A model generated the notes under the pieces. The model searched no databases and was not told the DNA's origin. It saw nothing but the letters and a program-made list of their open reading frames with translations. The position numbers were made by a program, and so were the translations under genes. From positions 930,001 through 994,000 of the forward strand of contig CAJZHL010000006.1 of NCBI GenBank assembly GCA_916048055.1: a stretch of DNA of 64,000 nucleotides, written 5' to 3'. This stretch comes from Pedinophyceae sp. YPF-701. Its lineage: Eukaryota > Chlorophyta > Pedinophyceae. Below are positions 1 through 11,109 of the stretch, piece by piece (position 1 is the stretch's first letter; every line of letters starts with the position of its first letter).

Positions 1-473
1 GGCTGCAGATGCGCGCCGGTGCGGGGGCATGCCGTGGGGCGCACCTCGGCGTAGTCCGGGCGCACGATCTCCGACGGCACCTCCCGCGTCGGCCCGATCT
101 TGTGCGGCCGCAGCGCGCCCGTCCACTTGAAGTCCGGACATACCTTGGCTCGGCCCGCTCCCCTGCACGGCGGACAGGGGCACGGAACTGGGCCCTGAGC
201 GCGCCGGCCGCGTGGCCTACGGTGCGAGGCCGCGGGTGGCGATAGATTTGGGCGGTGCGGCGGCGTGCAGGTGCGAGGGAGCGCGCACTTGTTCGTGCAG
301 TACAACCAGCCGTGGGTGACGTGCTTCGACTTGTGTGCGGCCCAGTTCTTCTTGAAACAGTCCTGCGAGCAGAAGAAGCTGTGCTCCGGCGCCACCTCCA
401 GCTCCTTGCACTTCGGACACTGCAGCTTGGCCGGCTGCCCACACGCAGCACACACGCTCCCGTCCTCCGCCAT
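1..473 (-). CDS. METAP1: Methionine aminopeptidase 1, N-terminal part (partial, runs off left edge)
   Basis: Removes the initiator methionine from nascent cytosolic proteins. Exon 1 (473-289) starts at an ATG and encodes a C6H2 zinc finger of the kind unique to the N terminus of eukaryotic type 1 enzymes: cysteines are spaced as CAACGQ, CPKCK and FFCSQDCF, followed by a WAAHKSKH block. Exon 2 (162-45) encodes TGALRPHKIGPTREVPS and IVRPDYAE, matching the conserved linker before the catalytic (pita-bread) domain. Phases agree across the intron (288-163): exon 1 ends after two bases of a codon and exon 2 supplies one. A GT donor is read at 44-43; the catalytic domain lies beyond the window. Divergent from the kelch phosphatase gene. 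The family is certain from the zinc finger plus linker; the exon 2 donor is less sure. Confidence 0.88.
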   Translation of the reverse strand, partial: MAEDGSVCAACGQPAKLQCPKCKELEVAPEHSFFCSQDCFKKNWAAHKSKHVTHGWLYCTNKCALPRTCTPPHRPNLSPPAASHRRPRGRRAQGPVPCPCPPCRGAGRAKVCPDFKWTGALRPHKIGPTREVPSEIVRPDYAEVRPTACPRTGAHLQ

Positions 474-837
474 CGTCCCGCACCTAGAACCGCAACGACG
501 ATCGCCGCCGAACGCAACTGCCCACCCCCCTCGCGGCGCGCCGCCCTCCCGCCGCCCCCGCCCCACGCCGCCGCCGCCAGTCCGACTCGCGTCGCTCAGG
601 ACCCACGCTCGCGTCGAGCCGCGCGTCTGCGCCCCCCCCCCCCGATGCCGCAGCGCCCGCGCGCGCCCCCGCACTACCGTTTCGAGGCCCTTGCCGGACC
701 GGGTACCCGCAGGAACGACTTCTGCGCGGTCGTTGCACACACCCAGGCGCGCGTGGCAACCACCCAGCGACGGGCGCGGTGGCGGACGGCACGCGGCTGC
801 TCGCGCCGGCGCAGCGCGGAGAGGCCCCACCGCAGCA
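474..837. promoter_or_regulatory. Divergent intergenic region between METAP1 and PPKL
   Basis: These 364 bases separate two start codons that face away from each other, so both promoters must lie here or overlap. The sequence is very rich in C and CG steps with a C-run near 636-644. I see no TATA box and no further coding segment. Confidence 0.5.
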
Positions 838-3800
838 ATGGCCTCCAACGTCGGGCCGGTGCCGCTGCCGCGGCGCCTCGAAGCCCTTGGCTCGACACCA
901 GGCCCGCGATGCGGTCACGTCCTCACCGCAGGTCCGCCCCGCCCCCACGCGACGCGCTCCGCACCCTGCTTGGGTCCTCGCCGCGCCCCCGACCCCCTCG
1001 CGCGCGGAACAGCCGCGTGGCCGCCGGGTGCTGCGAAACGCGCGTGGAGCCCCTCGCCAGGGCTCGAACTGGCGCGCTCGTCGCGCAGCGGCGCGGGGGG
1101 CGCGACGCGCGGACGTGCGCGGCGCCTCCTGCGCTGAAACCCCGCGAGGCCGCGCCCGCGCGTGCTGTGCGGCGCCGGGCGGTGCGAGCAACGCCGCACC
1201 GTGCGCGCCTGCACTGGCCAGAGGCGCCCAGCACAGCTAGCGAGGCACCGCGCGGCTTGCCTGCAGTGATGGGCCCCGGAGGCGATCTCACGACGGCGAA
1301 GCTCGTGCTCTTCGGCGGCGCGACCGCTCTCGAGGGCTCGGCGCGCGGCGACGCGGCGTCCCCGGCCACCCCGGGCCCCAACAGTGCGGGAGCGGGCATC
1401 CGGCTGGCGGGCGCGACGAACGACATCCACATCTTCGACGTCGCCACCGGCGAGTGGACCAAGGTCACGCCCGACGGCGAGGTGCGCGCCCCGAGCGGGG
1501 CGTCCTACCCCGCGCAACGCGCCGGAACCACTCCGCCCCCTCTGCCACCGCCTCCCCCGCCGCGCACACGCCCGATCTCCGCGCCCCGCCGCCCCACGAG
1601 GCCGCACAGATCCCGCACGACGCCCCCGCCGTGCCCCCCCGCGCGCGCAGGCCCCCTCCGCGCGCGCAGCCCACGCCGCTGCTGCCGTGGGCAACATGGT
1701 CGTCGTCCAGGGCGGCATCGGTCCGCACGGGCTCGCGGACAACGACCTGCACGTGCTCGACTTCAGCACGCCGAGCAGGCCCAAGTGGCACCGCGTGGTC
1801 GTGCAGGGCCCCGCGCCCGGCCCGCGCTACGCGCACACGCTGAGTCTCGTGCTCAACCGCTTCCTCGTCATCATGGGCGGCAACGACGGGCGGTCGACGC
1901 TCTCCGACTGCTGGGCGCTCGACACGAGCGAGAAGCCCTACCAGTGGCAGAAGGTCGCCGTGCCGGACAAGCAGCCCGCGGGGAGGATGTATGCCGCCGC
2001 TGTGCCGAGACAGGTGCGACGCGCGCGCCCGAACTCGAGATTCCTCGACTGCCGCCGAACAGCTTGTGCCGCCCTGGCGAGCGGCGTGCCGCGCGCGGCG
2101 AACGACGCCCGGATCGCGCTCCACCCCGTCGCGCCACGCCTCCCGCCGCGCCAGCGCAGCGCCGCCGCCCACCCGCCGCCACCCACGCGCCGCGCACAGC
2201 AGCGCAGCGCCCACACCGGGTGGCGTCGCGCGCGCCCGCGCGCTCGCCCGCTCACCGCCCCCGCGTTCCCTCCGCGCCGCGCAGGACGGCCTGATGCTCC
2301 TGTGCGGCGGCCGCGACGCCTCGGGCGTGCCCCTCGGCGACGCGTACGGCCTGTCCCGGCACCGCGACGGGCGGTGGGAGTGGGCCGAGGCCCCCGCGCA
2401 GATGCCCGCGGGGCGGTACCAGCACGCGGCGGTCTTCGTCGACGGCCGGCTGCACGTCGTCGGCGGCGCGGTCGGCGGCGGGCGCATGGTCGACGCGGCG
2501 TCGTCGGCGCTGGTGTTTGACAGCCGGGTAGGGGTGTGGCAGGCGCACGACGCCGGCGCGGACGAGCTCATCGACCTCACGCGGCGGTGTCGGCACGCAG
2601 TCGCCGCGGTCGGGCCGCTCGTGTTCGTGTACGGCGGCCTGCGCGGCAGCACGCTGCTCGAGGACCTGCTCGTGGCCGACGACTCCGCGGGGATGGACCC
2701 CATCGTGCGCGAACTGCGCGCGAAGAGCGACCTCTGGGGGCGGTTCCTCGCGGACGGGACGGCGGGTGAGCGGGCCCGCGCGCCCGATGCGGACTGTGCC
2801 GCCGCGTGCTGCCTTGGTTGGTTGCTTGCGCTGTAGACTGACTGATTGCGGGGTGGCGTGCTCCGTGTCCGGTTGCGCAGGGTCGGCGGTGCTGCAGGAC
2901 TTCGCGGCGGAGGAGGCGGCGCGCGTGTGGCAGGTGCAGTCCGAGTCGTCCGGCGGGCCGCAGGGCAGCGGCGGGCGCGGGTCGGCGAGCGCGGGGCGCC
3001 GCGGGACGCCGGCGGGGCGCGCGGGGCGGGGGAACGACCACGGGCTGCCGCCCATGACGCCCGACGTCCGGCTGTACCACCGCGCGGCCGTCGTGGCGCA
3101 CCAGCCCGACATGCGCGGCCTCATCCGCGACCTCAGCATCGACGCCTTCCACCACGAAGGCAGGAAGGCCGCGGCGCCCGGGGCCGCCGTGGAGATCCGG
3201 ACGCCGCAGGTGCGCGCAGTGCACCCGACGAGCCGCGCGCCGTTCCTGCGTCCGTGCGCTGGAAGCGGAGCGCAGGACGGCTGTGCTTGCTGTTGTGTCG
3301 CGCAAGTGCGTGTGGTCGCTCCGCGGCGCAGCGTGCGAGGTGGCGCGTCGGCGACGTCGAGGGCGCGCATCGCGTCCAATCGCGGCGCTTGCTGCGCTCA
3401 TTCGCGCGGCGGGGTTGGCGTCGCGTGACCGCCTGTGCATGGTCCCTCGCGCTGTTGCAGGGTGTGGCGGGAGGGGCGAAGAACTTCAACGACGCGGACA
3501 ACGCGGTGCACCGGCGCGTGATCGACGGGCTGCTGCGGCCGCGCGAGTGGGCGCCCACGGACGGCTTCCTGCTGTCCTGGGAAGACATCGAGGATCTGTG
3601 CAACCGCGCAGAGGACATCTTCAAACAGGCGAGCGCCCGCGGCCATGCATGCAAGCGCGCAGCCGCCTCGTGCGGAAGTGGGCCGCGCGGGCACGTGCGC
3701 TGGCTCGCCCTGCGTCCCCCGCGTGAGATATCGCAGCGCAACTTGCGGCGTTTCCGTGTCGGGGCTGCTGACGCTGTCGTGCTGCGGCTCCCCTCAACGC

Positions 3801-5173
3801 GCAGGAGCCGACGGTGCTGCGGCTGGACGGGCCGGTGAAGATCTTCGGCGACCTGCACGGGCAGTTCGGGGACCTGATGCGCCTGTTCGAGGAGTACGGG
3901 GCGCCCTCGATGACGGGCGACATCGCCTACATCGACTACCTCTTCCTGGGGGACTACGTCGACCGCGGACGACACTCCCTCGAAACAGTCTGCCTCCTCC
4001 TCGCCCTCAAGGTGCGCACCGGGCACCTGCAAGCACGCCGCCTCGCTCCCCAGCCCGCGCACCTGGTGGCTGCGCCGCGGCTGCTTGCCGTCCTTCGTCG
4101 TCACGCTGCACGTTCGACGCCTGCGCGTCGTCGTCGGAGGCGCGCGGGCCGGCTCCCACGTGCACCTAACTCACTGCGTTGTGCTGCAGGTGGAGCACCC
4201 GGACCACGTGCACCTGATCCGCGGCAACCACGAGGACGAGGACATCAACTCGCTGTTTGGTTTCCGCGACGAGTGCATGGACCGCCTGGGGTCGACCCCG
4301 GGCATCCAGGCGTGGAAGCGGTTCAACGACCTGTTCAACTGGCTCCCGCTCGCCGCCGTGGTCGCGGGGCGCATCTGCTGCATGCACGGCGGCATCGGGC
4401 GCGTCATTGAGACCATGGAGCAGATCGAGGAGATCCCGCGGCCCATCTCGCTCAAGGTGCGACGACAACAACGACGACGCGCGGCGACACAGACGGGCGA
4501 GGAGGCGCGCGACGGAGACCTGTGCGTGAGACAGCTGTGCGGAGTCGCTGACGCCCGCGACTCCCCTTGCTGACCGCAGGACGCCAACCAGGTGTACACC
4601 GACCTCCTCTGGTCTGACCCGACGACGAACGACGCAGTCGAGGGCGTGCAGCCGTCCCCGCGCGGCCCGGGTCTGGTGTGTTTCGGCCCGGACCGCGTCA
4701 CGGAGTTCTGCAACCGCAACAACCTGCAGATGATCATCCGCGCCCACGAGTGCGTTATGGACGGGTTCGAACGGTTCGCAGCGGGGCGCCTCATCACGCT
4801 CTTCAGCGCCACGAACTACTGCGGCACGGCCAACAACGCAGGTGCGACACCCTCTCCACGCCTCCCGTCGCGTCAACCCCATCCCGGTGCTCTGATCGCC
4901 GTCGCCCCCGGTCCCGCTCCTTCATCTAGCGCGGCGTCCTCTGCTGGTCCCGCAGGTGCGATCCTCGTCCTGGGGCGCGGCAACGTGATGGTGCCGAAGC
5001 TCATCCACCCGCTGCCACCAGGGGCCAAGATGCTCACGTCGCCGGACGACGAGTTCCACGCATACGGCGTGTCGGACGCCGACACGTGGATGCAAGACAT
5101 CAACGACCAGCGGCCGCCGTCGCCGCCGCGCGGCCGGGCGCTGGGGGGCTCGGGAGGCATGAGCACGTTCTAG
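838..5173 (+). CDS. Kelch-repeat Ser/Thr protein phosphatase (PPKL, BSL/BSU1-like)
   Basis: A PPP-family phosphatase fused to an N-terminal kelch propeller; plant relatives dephosphorylate GSK3-type kinases in brassinosteroid signalling. Ten exons: 838-931, 1267-1481, 1651-2013, 2285-2765, 2881-3209, 3461-3628, 3805-4011, 4190-4456, 4580-4841, 4956-5173, giving 867 aa, close to plant BSL proteins. Kelch repeats span about residues 20-384 (LVLFGGATALEG, MVVVQGGIG, LMLLCGGRDA, VFVYGGLRG). The catalytic domain (about 550-830) keeps GDLHG (565), GDYVDRG (599), GNHE (631), HGGIG and the ending SATNYCGTANNAGA, so it looks active. The start ATG at 838 precedes a block matching the plant N terminus (PGPRCGHVLTA). 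Intron 6 (3629-3804) has GC-AG borders. Intron 9 (4842-4955) is 114 bases, in frame and stop-free. Known from plants, green algae and alveolates. Confidence 0.96.
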
Positions 5174-5395
5174 CTGAGGGGGTTGTGAAACGGTCCTGAC
5201 GCGTCGGGGGGCGTGAGGGCCGGACCGGGCGTCGACGCTGCAGCGCACACGGCGGCGCCCTGCAGCAGCTGCGGGGGTGTCGGCACGTGGTCAATTACTA
5301 CTCTACGTGGGACTTGATGGGTCACAGCGCTGGGGTGGGTTGCGCGACGCTGTCGCCGACGGAGCGTCGCCGGTGCCGTGATGTTGCGGTACGTT

Positions 5396-6223
5396 TCAGG
5401 AAGAGCGGCGCCCCATCTTCTTGGCTATCGGGTGCTTGCTCACGCGTTTCATCGGCGTGGCCTTGCTGGCGGTGACAGGACGGTTGAGCCAGAGGCGGTT
5501 CATGAGCCTGCCCTGGTCGCGCCTGTCCAGGGCGTGGAACAGCTCCTCGATCAGCACCCCCTGCTGCTCCGGGTCGAGAGCGCGGCACGTGTGGATCGCC
5601 ATCCTCACTTGAGGGTCCTCGCTGGGCCAGGGCTCGCTGCCCGACGGCGGGCTCTCGACCGACCGGCGGAGCGGCGTGGCCTTCTGTCGTGGTTCGTCCA
5701 CGGAGGTCACGCGCGTCTGTGACCTCGGAGGCGGCACAGGGGGTGTTGGCAGCGCCACAGGCTCCGCTGGACCACGAGCGGGTAGAACAGGCCCGTCCTT
5801 TTGCACGCGCGCCTGCGTGTCAGCAGAATCGGAAGTTCGCGGTCCTTCCATGTCTCCCGATTCGGAAAATCCGCGTTCGGGCCGCGACGCACCTCTTTTT
5901 TCTCGGCCTTACAGCCTTTGCAAGCGGTTTGTCTGCCGTGGCTCATGCAGGAGCACTTCCGGCACACCCACGCCCACTTGGGCTTCTGCTTCATGAGAGC
6001 GCTGAGAATTTCCTCCGTGACAGCCGGCCGCGTTTGCCCGAGGGCCTGGAAAGCCTCTCCCAGCTCGTGGAATTTCTCTCCCGCATTCGCCTTCTTCCAG
6101 AGGGCGAGGAAGTCGCGCGCTGCACGGTCGCGTGCTTCAGAGTCGTCAGTCTACAGCGCTCGTGGCGTTCGTCGGAGAAAACACGCGAGGGCAGGACTTC
6201 GCACCTTCCTTTGTTTCTGTCAT
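5396..6223 (-). CDS. Small RanBP2-type zinc-finger protein, function unknown
   Basis: Three exons (6223-6205, 5893-6119, 5396-5812) give 220 aa; phases match at both junctions. Residues 1-50 are a helical, charged segment (ALWKKANAGEKFHELGEAFQ). Residues 55-76 form a RanBP2/Ran-binding-type zinc ribbon: W, then C59-x2-C62-x10-C73-x2-C76. Such fingers bind single-stranded RNA or ubiquitin. A Pro-rich linker follows, then a C-terminal helical block (AIHTCRALDPEQQGVLIEEL, HALDRRDQGRLMNRLW) and a basic tail. I do not recognise the family beyond the finger. The start ATG lies in a less GC-rich stretch and the first exon holds only six full codons, so the 5' end is the least certain part. It converges on the phosphatase gene, with 222 bases between the two stops. 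Confidence 0.7.
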
Positions 6224-6580
6224 TGCTGCCTCTCACTGCACGCGCGACACGTCCACGCCGCAACAGCTAGATCGAGATAGCCTCTGCTCGCTAGCGGCGC
6301 AGATCTGCGACCCCAACGCGCCAGGGATGCGCAGAGACGACGCGGGCGGATCGTGGCAAAGTACAAGTTAAAGTACAACGTCTATTTTTTGTAGGACACC
6401 CCCCCTGAATCGTATCGAGTACGATAGTACTTCGCTGACCTACAAGCGCCCTCGCCGCGAGGAGCATGACTCACGCTGCGAGGCAGCCGCGGCGACCGCT
6501 GCGTCACATCCGCGCAGTCCACGCGCGAGGCCGCAAATCGAGCCCACCATCGGGCGCCCAAGCACCTGTAGCGGCCTGCC
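6224..6580. promoter_or_regulatory. Intergenic region 5' of the zinc-finger gene
   Basis: This stretch holds the upstream region of the zinc-finger gene and the 3' flank of the next minus-strand gene. An A/T-rich patch at 6360-6395 stands out from the GC-rich surroundings; read on the minus strand it gives TACAAAAAATAG, a weak TATA-like candidate about 165 bases upstream of the ATG. No coding segment seen. Confidence 0.35.
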
Positions 6581-9078
6581 TCACCAGATGGGCTGCAGCT
6601 TGTGCGCTTTCGCGTTCGCGGCCGGAAACGGCATCATCGCCGGCATCGGGTTCGCGTACCCCGCCATCGGCCCCATGGCACCCATGTGCCCCACCTGCCC
6701 CTTGCGTCTGCGGCCGCCCTCGCCGCCCGCGCCCGGCGGCGGCACCATGGCCGGCAGCATCCCTGCCGGCGGCGGCACGCTCATCATCATGTTCGGCGGG
6801 TGCGATGCGCGGCGCGGCGCGCCCGGCGCCCCCGGCATCGACCCGTTGAGCTTGGCCTGCCCGCGCGGCGACCACCCCCACTGCATGGCCATCTGCTGCA
6901 TCATGACCTGCTGCATCATCATCTGGTGCTGCATCATCATCATGTGCTGCTGCTCCTGCGCAGACATCGCCGGCGCGCCCGCCTTCCGCCGCCCCCCGCG
7001 CGCCCCCGCGCGCTGCTGCTGCTGCTGCTGCGCTGGCGCCTCCGCGCGCCGGCCGCGACGCGCCGGCTCCGGCGCGGCAGGAGCCTTCTGCGCCGCGGCC
7101 GCGCCGCCACGACCGCCCGCCTGCTTCTCGCGCTCCTCGCGGCCCCGTCGAGGAGCCGCCTGCCGCTGCGGCGCGTCCTGCACCTTGCCCCGGACAACGC
7201 CGCCGTCCTGGCTTCCGCGCACCCCCCGCGGCGTCACGTCCGCGGCCGCACCGGCCCGGGCGGCCCGCCTGCGCGGCCCCGCGGGGTCCGCTTGCGGCCC
7301 CCGATCGACACCGCGGCGCCCCGCACCAGCGCCCCGCGCGACCTGCAGGACCTGCGGGGCCGCGCCCGCGCCCGCCGTGTCATCCGCCACGAGCATGCGC
7401 GGGTCGAACGCCGCCGACGCCCGCATCGCCCCCTCGGGGTGCGCCCTGGTCAGCTCAGCGATGCCCGAGTCGTCCAGGTCGTCCGCCCGACCGTACGCCG
7501 GGGCTCCGCGCCGGCCGCGGCCGCCATCGCCTTGCCGCCGCGGGCTCGAGGCCGCCTGCGACCCGGGCTTGCGCACGTCGGAGTGCGCCCCCTCGTGCCT
7601 GCTCCCCGCACCGTGCGTCGTGCCCGTGTCGTACCCCGACGCCTTCTTGTCGCCCGGGAAGCGCGGCGTCTCGGCGGTGCTGGAGACGACGGCGTCGACG
7701 CCGCGCGTGCCGGGCACGGAGGCCAGGAGGCTGTCGTCGTTGCTGCTACGTCCGTGCCCGCCCTCGTCGTGCGTGGCGGTGTCCGTGCACGTCCCGATGT
7801 CGTCCTCGGGGCGCGAGGACGGCAGCGGCGCGGGGTGGGCCAGGTGCTCGCGGTACGACGCCAGGAGCTGCGTGGGGTGGAGGGGGCGGGTGCGCGCCGT
7901 CAACATGCGTGTGGGTCGGCTGCCGTGACGGGGCTCGCGGGGGCGGTTCCGTCGCCGCGGACGGCTTGCCGTGGGGCGCGGAGGCGTGGGCGGGTCGGGA
8001 TGCGCGGGGGCGCGGCGCGCCGTGCGCTGTAGCGGCGGGGTGGTTGGGTGCACTGGCAGATATGGAAACAGTATCTGGCGGCGCGGCGCACCTGCTGGTT
8101 CTGCCGCTTCACGCGGGCCTTCTCCCACTTCTGCCTGCGGGCCATCTCGTACTGCCTGCGGCGCTCGAGGCGCTCCTGGTCCACCTTCCTGGCCTCCGCG
8201 TCGTACGCAGGCGCGAGCGTGTTCCACCCGCGAGCCTTCTTCGAGCTCGCCCGCTTCGACACGACGCGCGGAGACAGGGCGCCCTCCTGTTCCACAGGAA
8301 CGTCGTCGTTGTGCGCCCTGGGGCTCAGACCCGGCGCGTCCGTGCGCGGGTCGCCCGGCTTCCGCCTCGGACTGACCCGTGGTTCCCCCAGGTGCGTCCA
8401 GCGCGTCACCACCTGCGCACACGCGCGGCAAAGGCCCGCACCAGTCAATGCATCAGCGCAGTGCGCGGTCGTCACGTCCGCCCGCGCTGTCTCCCGCCCA
8501 CGGAACGCTCCGGCACGACGTCCAGTGCGCAGCGGCGCGTCCAGCGCGCCGTCGATGCCGCGCGCACCGGCCGCGTCGCCCGAGAAAGCCACCAGGTGCA
8601 GGCGACGGGCGCGGCAGCGCGACGACGCGTCGCGGCGCCCCGTCCGCGCGACCCCGCGACCCCTCGCGCCCCACCGACGCACCTTTTCTACCTCGTCCAC
8701 GTCCGCCACGTCCGCCACCACCTCCCCCAGGGCAAGGTCCACCTGCGGGCACACCGGGCGCATGGGCGGGTCCGTGCGGCGCTCTGTGAAGCGCAGCCTG
8801 CTCGCGCCGCCGCGCGCGTCTGCGTCCCGGGGGACCGCGCCACGGGCGCGCGCACCGGCCGCCGTCCCGCCCGCTGCTCCCGCACAGCGCCGTGGGAGCG
8901 CGTCGCAGGGGGAAGGTCCGCGTCGCGGTCGGTGCGGCCGCGGACGCGCCTGGCTGGCCGTGCGCGGCGAGATACGCGCGACTGGTCGGGGTTGCCGCCA
9001 GTTTCCACGCGGGCGGGGCGGCGTGCGCACCTCCAGCTCCCCAAACGGCACCTCGTGAGAGGCCATCGTCTCGATCAT
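6581..9078 (-). CDS. Met/Gln-rich basic protein with a charged helix, function unknown
   Basis: Four exons (9031-9078, 8683-8742, 8092-8412, 6581-7867), all joined in phase 0, give 571 aa. The ATG at 9078 is the first in frame; translation opens MIETMASHEVPFGELE. The middle holds a long, strongly charged helix (residues about 98-155: QERLERRRQYEMARRQKWEK) running into LLASYREHL across the last junction, which supports that splice. The rest is low complexity: a Ser/Asp-rich part, an Ala/Arg/Gly-rich basic part, a short polyQ, then a Met/Gln block (MMMMQHQMMMQQVMMQQMAM) and a Gly/Pro/Met tail ending KLQPIW. Composition suggests a nuclear or RNA-associated disordered protein, which is inference only. 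No family recognised. Divergent from the RRM gene. Confidence 0.62.
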
Positions 9079-9704
9079 GGCCTCGCGCGCGCTGCCAGCG
9101 GCGCGTTCTGTCAATTCGGCGATCTATCTGCTATCTTCCGGATCAAGACTACCGCACCAGGGCGTCAACAGCCAGCCATGGCGTCAACCTGCCCAATCGC
9201 GCAACCCGTGACAAGCAAGTGCGCTCTAAAACGTGAAGCAGGAATTCGCAGCGACCGATCCACGGTGACTCCGATCAAGCCAGCCAGCGTCGAGTACTGA
9301 ACTATGGCAACCTCGCGCGCGGCACAAGAGCCCGCGCGCGCCCCGTCGGTGACGCCCGGGGCCAGTCGGGCTCACCCAGCGCAGCTGCCACGCCCCACAC
9401 ACCCACCCGGAGGCCGCCCCGCAGCGCGTCGGGGCGGCCGCACGAGGTCCCCGCGCGCCCCCGTCGGCGGCCAGATCCGCCGGGTGCGCAGAGAGCGACG
9501 TCAGCACCGTGCGAGGTTTTCGACACAGCTCGGAGCGGCGCCTGCAGGGGTGGTGTGCGACGACGCCGCGCGGGCGGGGACGCACGGCACGCGGGGGCGC
9601 GGGACCGCATTGAGGGGCGCACGAGCCGTGTTTCTAGGCGGTCCGCGCGCCGGAAGGGCGAGGGGCGGTGCAGCGGCTGCTGAGGCTGCTGCCGCGGGTC
9701 GAAG
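9079..9704. promoter_or_regulatory. Divergent intergenic region, 626 bases
   Basis: Lies between the start codons of the Met/Gln-rich protein (-) and the RRM protein (+). The part at 9110-9260 is clearly less GC-rich than both flanks and may hold the minus-strand promoter. No motif or coding segment could be supported. Confidence 0.4.
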
Positions 9705-10856
9705 ATGAAGCTCCACGGCGGCACGGAGGTGCTCGCTCGCCCGTGTGTGGACTGTGCTCGGACCCAGATGTGGTTGTACTGCCTAGGAGGGCCGAGTATG
9801 GTTGCAATGCGGTTCTCGCGGTGGCGTGCGCGCAGGTGGAGGGAGCGTTGCCTTCCCGGAGCCGGGTGCTCTACATCGGGCACCTCCCGCACGGCTTCTA
9901 TGAGGACCAGCTGCTCGGGTACTTCAGTCAGTTCGGAAGGTATGTTCCGCGCGCCGACGCCAACGTGCCGCGACGTCCCGCCCCCCAACGCCCACTGCCG
10001 TGCATGGCGTGATCGCGCGGCGCAGGGTGACGCGGGTGCGCGTTTCGCGCGCGAAGAAGAACGGACGCGCGAAGGGCTACGCGTTCGTGGAGTTCCAGCT
10101 CCCGGAGGTCGCGGAGACGGCCGCTGAGGCCATGGACGGCTACATGATGTTCCGCCAGAAGCTGGTGTGCAGGCAAGAGCGCGCGCACTGCCGCGAGGCC
10201 GCCCGCCCCCGCATGCGGGACCCTGCTCGGCGCTCCCGGCCCGCCGGCGGCGCCCCCGCCGCATGATGATGCATGCATGTATCTGCTCCCCTCATAGACG
10301 TCGCGTCTCTGGCGGCATGGCCGCCGGGGGGTGCGCCGGGGGCCGCGATGCGAGTTCTGACGCGCGCGTCGTCGTCGCTGCGTGTGCCCGCGTGCAGGGT
10401 CGTGCCGGTGGAGAAGCAGCACCCGCAGCTGTTCAAGGGGGCCAACCGGAGGTTCCGCGTCAAGCCCGTGCACAAGCTCGAAGCCGAACGACATGCGAAG
10501 GTGCGCCCGGGCTCGTCCGCGCCGCGACGACGGCGTTCGCACCGTTCCGCCCGCCGGCGCTGGTGAGACCCGCGCACGACGCCCGTCCGTCCACGTTGCG
10601 CGTTCGCGGGATGTTTGCTTGTTCGCAGAGCAACACGCCGAAGGGGTACGCGAAGCGCGTGGAGCGGCTGGCCAAGCGCAGCCAGGCGCGGTTGGAGAAG
10701 CTGCGTGACGCGGGCATCGAGTACGAGTTCGACGCGGCGCCGCAGATGAAGGTGCGGAGCAGGATCGTGTTCGACGACGACGAGGAGGAGGAGGAGGAGG
10801 AGGAGGAGGAGCCCGTGGTGGCGGTCAAGAAGAAGAAGAAGGTCGCGAGGCGGTGA
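9705..10856 (+). CDS. Nucleolar RRM protein, Nop15/NIFK-like
   Basis: Likely a pre-60S ribosome assembly factor acting on 27S pre-rRNA in the nucleolus. Five exons (9705-9728, 9836-9939, 10026-10172, 10398-10500, 10629-10856) give 201 aa. A single RRM spans about residues 18-95: RNP2 is VLYIGHL (19-25) and RNP1 is KGYAFVEF (59-66). The order GHLPHGFYEDQLLGYFSQFG, then VTRVRVSRAKKNGRAKGYAF, is the signature of the Nop15/NIFK group. After the RRM comes the family's short basic extension (PQLFKGANRRF, KGYAKRVERLAKRSQARLEK), then an acidic polyglutamate run and a Lys-rich C terminus. Intron 3 (10173-10397) has GC-AG borders; phase supports it. The start is the ATG whose eight-codon exon joins in phase 0. 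Length is near that of yeast Nop15 and shorter than human NIFK. Confidence 0.9.
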
Positions 10857-10919
10857 GGTGGGAGCTGCGCACTGGGCACGGGGCCTGGTGGGTGCCCGCG
10901 ACGAACGCAGAGACACGCG

Positions 10920-10924
10920 TTACA
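10920..10924 (-). terminator. TGTAA poly(A)-signal candidate for the Pro/Ala-repeat gene
   Basis: TGTAA on the minus strand, about 185 bases past the stop at 11110. TGTAA is the chlorophyte poly(A) signal. It lies just beyond the stop of the convergent RRM gene, so the two 3' ends would overlap. Confidence 0.3.
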
Positions 10925-11109
10925 GCGACCTTCCGGTGCGCGCGATCTCGCCGTCCGAAGCAGATCGGAGCTGAGGGCGGAAGTAGCAACGAGAGCTTTC
11001 ACGCTTAGGTGGCTGCGCGCACAGGCATCACAGATGTGACGGATCCAGGATGTCAGGCACCCGCGACCACGAGCCTCCCGCGCGCAGTGCTCCCCGCCGC
11101 CCCCGCCGC

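Noticed and set aside
1050-1095. tRNA-like T-arm (CCAGGGCTCGAACTGG) on the minus strand inside PPKL intron 1
   Set aside because: The loop is eight bases rather than seven, and no anticodon or D arm can be built around it.
255-2294. Long plus-strand frame of 679 codons across the start of PPKL
   Set aside because: It begins at a GTG and reads through introns 1 to 3 as Arg/Pro/Ala-rich noise. Only the part at 1269-1481 is real exon.
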